From contig JAFTBD010000145.1 of assembly GCA_017455385.1 (NCBI GenBank), positions 1 to 6,220 on the forward strand: 6,220 bases of DNA, written 5' to 3'. The position numbers and the translations under genes were made by a program. This DNA comes from Clostridia bacterium. Its GTDB lineage: Bacteria > Bacillota > Clostridia > Christensenellales > CAG-1252. A model generated the notes under the pieces. It was not told the DNA's origin. It saw only the letters and a program-made list of their open reading frames with translations, and searched no databases. Position 1 is the first letter of the stretch. Each line of letters opens with the position of its first letter. Below, one piece after another: positions 5,468 to 6,220 of the stretch.

Positions 5468-6160
5468 TTATTGCTTGCGCGGGTTGATGAAGGTGACGCC
5501 TTCGCTGAACCTGCCGTAGGTGCCGGTGCACTTCTTGAGCGCTTCGTCCGCGCTCGTGCCCTTCGCGATGAGATCCATCATAACGCCGAGCTTGACGAAC
5601 TCGTAACCGATGACCTCGTTATTCTTGTCAAGAGCGAGCCTCGTGACGTAGCCTTCCGCCATCTCGAGATAACGGACGCCCTTCGCCTCGGTGGAATACA
5701 TCGTACCGATCTGCGAACGAAGACCTTTGCCGAGGTCCTCGAGACCGGCGCCGATGACGAGACCGTTCTCGGAGAAAGCGGACTGTGTACGACCGTAGAC
5801 GATCTGCAGGAACAGCTCTCTCATTGCGGTATTGATCGCGTCACAAACAAGGTCGGTATTCAAGGCTTCCAGAATGGTCTTGCCGGGAAGGATCTCGGCA
5901 GCCATAGCGGCAGAGTGAGTCATACCGGAACAGCCGAGGGTCTCGACGAGCGCCTCACGGATGACACCGTCTTTCACATTCAGGGTAAGCTTGCAGGCGC
6001 CCTGTTGCGGCGCGCACCAGCCTACACCGTGGGTAAGACCGTTGATATCCTTGATCTCTTTCGCCTGCACCCACTTGCCCTCTTCGGGAATGGGAGCGGG
6101 ACCGTGGTTAGGACCTTTCTTGACGCAAACCATTTCATCAACTTCGCGTGAATATTGCAT
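5468..6160 (-). CDS. NifU/IscU-like iron-sulfur scaffold-type protein
   Basis: A 230-residue protein whose first half resembles the NifU/IscU scaffold fold. Candidate cluster ligands are C49 and C56 (GWCAPQQGAC), C77 (LGCSGMTHS) and C106 (TDLVCDAINTAMREL); further cysteines are at 12 and 211. In IscU the first ligand sits in a Cys-Gly-Asp motif; here C56 is followed by Lys-Leu, so that aspartate appears absent. The second-to-third cysteine spacing (29) is also shorter than in IscU. The C-terminal 100 residues (from about 128) form an additional part not found in IscU. Building or carrying an Fe-S cluster is therefore a family-based inference. The ATG at 6160 follows GGGAGG with a 9-base gap. 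It is the first gene of an operon with the GGGtGRT gene, and an AT-rich dyad overlaps its predicted transcript start. Confidence 0.82.
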   Translation of the reverse strand: MQYSREVDEMVCVKKGPNHGPAPIPEEGKWVQAKEIKDINGLTHGVGWCAPQQGACKLTLNVKDGVIREALVETLGCSGMTHSAAMAAEILPGKTILEALNTDLVCDAINTAMRELFLQIVYGRTQSAFSENGLVIGAGLEDLGKGLRSQIGTMYSTEAKGVRYLEMAEGYVTRLALDKNNEVIGYEFVKLGVMMDLIAKGTSADEALKKCTGTYGRFSEGVTFINPRKQ

Positions 6161-6174
6161 TAAAAGTTTCCTCC

Positions 6175-6194
6175 CAAATTAGATTTGTAATTTG
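6175..6194 (-). promoter_or_regulatory. Operator-like AT-rich dyad at the start of the NifU-like/GGGtGRT operon
   Basis: Perfect 7-bp arms CAAATTA and TAATTTG are separated by 6 bases. The dyad starts directly next to the -10 box (6195-6200), covers the expected transcript start near 6188 and ends at the ribosome binding site. This is a classic place for a repressor. As RNA the stem would be weak. No regulator family is assigned. Confidence 0.45.
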
Positions 6195-6220
6195 ATTATA
6201 TCACACGCGCGCGCCTAGTG
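6195..6220 (-). promoter_or_regulatory. Promoter of the NifU-like/GGGtGRT operon, -35 at or beyond the window edge
   Basis: Minus-strand TATAAT (6195-6200) is a perfect consensus -10 box, 35 bases ahead of the ATG at 6160. With a 17-base spacer the -35 box would be at 6218-6223, of which only CAC is inside the window. The spacer contains an alternating CG run (6206-6214). Confidence 0.6.

Noticed and set aside
5454..5531. N-terminal extension of the GGGtGRT protein
   Set aside because: The extension would overlap the end of the NifU-like gene in another frame, and its sequence (rich in His, Arg, Gln) looks non-coding; the ATG at 5453 has GGAGG at proper spacing.
5453..6151. Plus-strand open frame (232 codons) opposite the NifU-like gene
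   Set aside because: It is a shadow of the minus-strand gene, which has a good ribosome binding site, an operon partner and family motifs.

Overview
The window looks like chromosomal DNA of a bacterium from the Bacillota, most likely an uncultured clostridial (gut-type) lineage of medium GC content. This is an inference from several signs: strong GGAGG-type ribosome binding sites, sigma-A-like promoters with 17-base spacers, compact Rho-independent terminators, and a NifU-like/GGGtGRT gene pair that I associate with anaerobes. I see no insertion sequence, phage gene, CRISPR array or other sign of recent transfer. All six protein genes are on the minus strand; only a tRNA gene is on the plus strand.

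Reading in the minus direction from the right edge, the first unit (6220 to about 4406) is a two-gene operon: a partial promoter, an operator-like dyad, a NifU/IscU-like scaffold protein (5468-6160), a GGGtGRT-family protein (4452-5453) and a terminator. The second unit is a Sel1-repeat protein (3501-4358). Its promoter lies so close to the ATG that the transcript may be leaderless. It converges on a plus-strand tRNA-Glu(CTC) gene (3374-3449), and one hairpin between them can terminate transcription from both sides.

Divergent from the tRNA is a PHP-domain metallohydrolase (2209-3195) with its own promoter and terminator. Next is a multi-spanning membrane protein (1275-2036) with a structured leader. 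Last is tyrS (tyrosyl-tRNA synthetase), which runs off the left edge and lacks its C-terminal end. It has its own promoter and no T-box leader in the available space.

The genes appear to be separate housekeeping or accessory units rather than one pathway. Functionally, the least understood part is the NifU-like/GGGtGRT operon, probably linked to iron-sulfur or sulfur chemistry. The most interesting non-coding signals are the hairpin-bridged ribosome binding site of the membrane protein, the apparently leaderless Sel1 gene, and the dyads placed within or beside promoters. I do not see a clearly new defence or mobile system here.
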